A stretch of DNA of 17,152 nucleotides from an uncultured beta proteobacterium (GTDB taxonomy: Bacteria > Pseudomonadota > Gammaproteobacteria > Burkholderiales > Burkholderiaceae_C), in the NCBI GenBank assembly GCA_903859265.1, contig CAIOLZ010000130.1, positions 1 to 17,152 of the forward strand. The letters are read 5' to 3'. A model generated the notes under the pieces. The model saw only the letters and a program-made list of their open reading frames with translations, ran no database searches and was not told where the DNA came from. Shown piece by piece: positions 15,385-17,152 of the stretch. Positions within the stretch are counted from its first letter, which is position 1. Each line of letters starts with the position of its first letter. A program made the position numbers and the translations under genes.

Positions 15385-15399
15385 CGACATCATATGTCG
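15385..15399. promoter_or_regulatory. Perfect inverted repeat, candidate repressor operator
   Basis: CGACAT-CAT-ATGTCG is a perfect 6-3-6 dyad. It lies just downstream of the predicted start of the GH28 transcript (-10 box at 15410-15415 on the minus strand), where a bound repressor would block transcription. Size and symmetry resemble operators of GntR/FadR-type regulators common in sugar-acid pathways, but no regulator gene is in view and the assignment is inference. Confidence 0.45.
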
Positions 15400-15412
15400 T
15401 GACAAATTAACT

Positions 15413-15428
15413 ATAAAAGTATTTTTAT
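15413..15428. repeat. AT-only inverted repeat in the divergent gap
   Basis: ATAAAA-GTAT-TTTTAT is a 6-4-6 dyad overlapping the candidate minus-strand -10 box. In such AT-rich DNA a dyad of this size can arise by chance, so a regulatory role is only possible. Confidence 0.3.
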
Positions 15429-15486
15429 GGTGAATTCACTCGTTAAAACCCTAATAAATCTATAAAAAACATTAAAAATTCGGCTA

Positions 15487-15507
15487 CGGTAGCAGTTTTC
15501 ACTACCG
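15487..15507. promoter_or_regulatory. CGGTAG/CTACCG inverted repeat in the leader of the plus-strand lipoprotein gene
   Basis: CGGTAG and CTACCG flank a 9-base spacer, ending about 40 bp before the ATG at 15548. It sits in a GC-richer island inside the AT-rich gap. It could be an operator or a small leader hairpin. There is no U-run after it, so it is not an intrinsic terminator. Confidence 0.35.
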
Positions 15508-15547
15508 AGGCCCAAAGAAACCCATCCTTAAAAATCGGAGACAACTG

Positions 15548-17152
15548 ATGACTGACAAAAAACCGAAGCACCATGCTTTTGCTTTAAGCGCCTTGGCGTT
15601 GAGCGCGACCACACTGCTTGCGTTAAGCGCATGCGGTGGCGGCTCCGGCACCGCCCTTGCGCCTGACCGTGACAATGTGGAGGTTCTGGACCCCACCTCC
15701 AACGCGCTGTCCCTCAACGGCATGGTCTATGGCGCGGCAGATACGCAAGTCCCCGCTGGCAGCAGCATTCCCAAAACCATGATGGAGCAGATGCGCGCCT
15801 TGTTCGACCTCATCAAAGCCGCGCCGGACTTCACCAAAATTGCCATGGACCTGGGTGATGGCACACCAGTGAAAGTACTTGACACCAACACCGGCGACAA
15901 ATTCCTGCCCGGCAAATTGGCGCTCGGTCTGTCATACGTCCTGATTGACATGAAGACCAAAAACGATCCCGCTTATGCGGACTATCTGGCCACCTACAAA
16001 AAAGTGACCGAGGCCATGATCCGCACAGACCCGACAACGGGCAACTATGTCTATGCCAACACCTCTTGGGGTGAGTACTACTACCTGGTGGCGCTCAACA
16101 ACCTCAAAGCCCAAGGCATGCTCAATGAAGCCTTTAGCGATGCCACCTTGGCCCTGCTGCAAAAACGTTTGAGTTTTTGTGACATGTTCGGCCCGGACGC
16201 TTCTGGCACCACCGACACCTGCCCGGCTTTAGGTACCCCCATCGACGTCAAAACCCTCAACACCGCACAAAACTACTATGCCGTCTCTTATGGCATAGCA
16301 GGCTTGCGGCAAAAGCTCGGCTGGGACAATCCAACTTTTAACGCCACCGACCCTAATCTGACGAGCGTGTCTGCCATGAACGCCCGCGATGCCCTGCTCT
16401 ACACCCTGGAGCAGCACATTCGTAGCGACTCCTCCGGCGGCTTCTCCGACGAAGCATCCAACAAAAACAGCACCTACTACGACCAAGCCCGCTTTGACCG
16501 TTACAGCACGCTGCTCATCGGCGAAGTGGTGGAGCGCACCTTTGAGATGGACAACACGGCCAACCTCGGCCCCGAGCTCAAAGGCTATCTGCGCAAATCG
16601 GTTGACCTGATCCTGCCGCAACTCAATGTGGACGGCAAAGGCTTTAACTACGGCCGCTCCATCGGGCCCTATGGCGACACCGCTTTTATGGAAGTGCTCA
16701 CTGCTGCGGCCAAGGCCGGTGTGCTCACCGCGCAAGAAACCAATATTGCCTACAGCTTTATCTACAAAGCCGCCCAGCGATTCAATACCTTCTGGTACGA
16801 CCCTACGCTGCCCACACCTTCGGTCAATATGTGGGTTAAAGGCCGTGGCACCGATGCCTACCGTGGCAAGCCGCGCGTGATGGGCGAAAACTTCAGCCTG
16901 CTGCACCAATTTCTCTACGTCAACAACCGCTGGAACGAAATGGGCTTTAAAGACAAAGCCCCGCTCAGCGACAACGCCTTCCAAAGCTGGCTTGACAGTA
17001 CGCAACCGCGCCACACCCGGACTTGGTACAACCTTCCTACTGACAGCACGCACCCCTACAGCGCCGCCCTCATCACCGTGCGCGACAAAAAGCGCGTCAT
17101 CAACCTCAACCTGAGCCAAGCACCGGACTACAACTCGTTTACGCCCTACTTC
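15548..17152 (+). CDS. Large lipoprotein of unknown family, possible polysaccharide-active enzyme (cut by window edge)
   Basis: An uninterrupted frame of 535 codons runs from the ATG at 15548 to the window end, with no stop reached. The signal sequence ends in lipobox LSAC with Cys29, then CGGGSG, again suited to the outer membrane. The mature part is rich in helices, aromatic residues and paired Trp/Tyr, like an alpha/alpha toroid. Motif-like blocks are NTSWGEYYYLVALNNLKAQG (171-190), FDRYSTLLIGEVVER (316-330), GFNYGRSIGPYGDTAF (365-380), GRGTDAYRGK (432-441) and GENFSLLHQF (446-455). The YGRS block loosely recalls the DUF2264 family, and the overall look suits heparinase- or lyase-like toroids, but I cannot assign it. 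Cys211 and Cys225 are 14 apart and could form a disulfide, fitting an exported protein. Its divergent partner is a GH28 lipoprotein, so a role on the same polysaccharide is a reasonable guess, not a finding. Confidence 0.85.
   Translation, partial: MTDKKPKHHAFALSALALSATTLLALSACGGGSGTALAPDRDNVEVLDPTSNALSLNGMVYGAADTQVPAGSSIPKTMMEQMRALFDLIKAAPDFTKIAMDLGDGTPVKVLDTNTGDKFLPGKLALGLSYVLIDMKTKNDPAYADYLATYKKVTEAMIRTDPTTGNYVYANTSWGEYYYLVALNNLKAQGMLNEAFSDATLALLQKRLSFCDMFGPDASGTTDTCPALGTPIDVKTLNTAQNYYAVSYGIAGLRQKLGWDNPTFNATDPNLTSVSAMNARDALLYTLEQHIRSDSSGGFSDEASNKNSTYYDQARFDRYSTLLIGEVVERTFEMDNTANLGPELKGYLRKSVDLILPQLNVDGKGFNYGRSIGPYGDTAFMEVLTAAAKAGVLTAQETNIAYSFIYKAAQRFNTFWYDPTLPTPSVNMWVKGRGTDAYRGKPRVMGENFSLLHQFLYVNNRWNEMGFKDKAPLSDNAFQSWLDSTQPRHTRTWYNLPTDSTHPYSAALITVRDKKRVINLNLSQAPDYNSFTPYF

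Larger units (their letters stand above)
15315..15547. promoter_or_regulatory. AT-rich divergent promoter region between the two lipoprotein genes
   Basis: This 233 bp gap is the most AT-rich stretch in the window (especially 15400-15480) and must hold both promoters. On the minus strand TATAGT (15410-15415) is a fair -10 box for the GH28 gene, with a weak -35 candidate 17-18 bases away. For the plus-strand gene, TATAAA (15461-15466) is the best -10 candidate, without a clear -35. A GGAG (15537-15540) 7 bases before the ATG at 15548 is the ribosome binding site of the plus-strand gene. Three inverted repeats within it are listed separately. Confidence 0.5.

Noticed and set aside
14082..15410. 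Open frame of 442 codons opposite the GH28 gene
   Set aside because: It is antisense to a convincing lipoprotein/GH28 frame and runs into the divergent promoter region; the product is Arg/Gly-rich without domains.
16229..17119. Open frame of 296 codons on the minus strand opposite the right-hand lipoprotein gene
   Set aside because: The plus-strand frame has a good ribosome binding site, signal sequence and lipobox and stays open for 535 codons; the minus frame has none of these.

Overview
This 17.2 kb stretch looks like a betaproteobacterial chromosome, most likely Burkholderiales and perhaps Comamonadaceae (Rhodoferax- or Polaromonas-like). That is a judgement from protein style, moderate-to-high GC and gene content, not from a search. 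Nearly all of it is coding. I see no tRNA, rRNA, insertion sequence, phage gene or CRISPR array.

Left end (1-630, minus strand): the start of the spc ribosomal-protein operon (rplN, then rplX running off the edge), with a good sigma70-type promoter and a leader of about 140 nt holding two tiny ORFs. Glycerol block (631-3791): glpD (minus) and glpK (plus) diverge from a 53 bp gap; together they convert glycerol to dihydroxyacetone phosphate. glpD, not rpsQ, lies directly upstream of the spc promoter. Next are proC (proline synthesis, plus) and, convergent with it, a two-gene minus-strand unit of a class III (CaiB/BaiF) CoA-transferase followed 12 bp later by a LysR regulator. The CoA-transferase diverges from glcB (malate synthase G) across an AT-rich 108 bp gap.

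Middle (9237-13018): a small conserved-looking protein of unknown function (minus, probably with a TTG start), divergent from amn (AMP nucleosidase). amn is followed after 11 bp by an ABC ATPase and after 15 bp more by an ABC-2 permease, a two-component exporter of the NodI/NodJ (DrrA/DrrB) type.

Right end (13044-17152): two divergent lipoprotein genes. The minus-strand one is a large GH28 (polygalacturonase-family) protein with its active-site motifs intact. The plus-strand one, cut by the window end, is a large lipoprotein I cannot assign to a named family; it has several strikingly motif-like blocks. Their shared AT-rich 233 bp gap carries three inverted repeats, one well placed to act as an operator. 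This pair is the most likely place for undescribed biology: a candidate small surface system for an acidic plant or algal polysaccharide.
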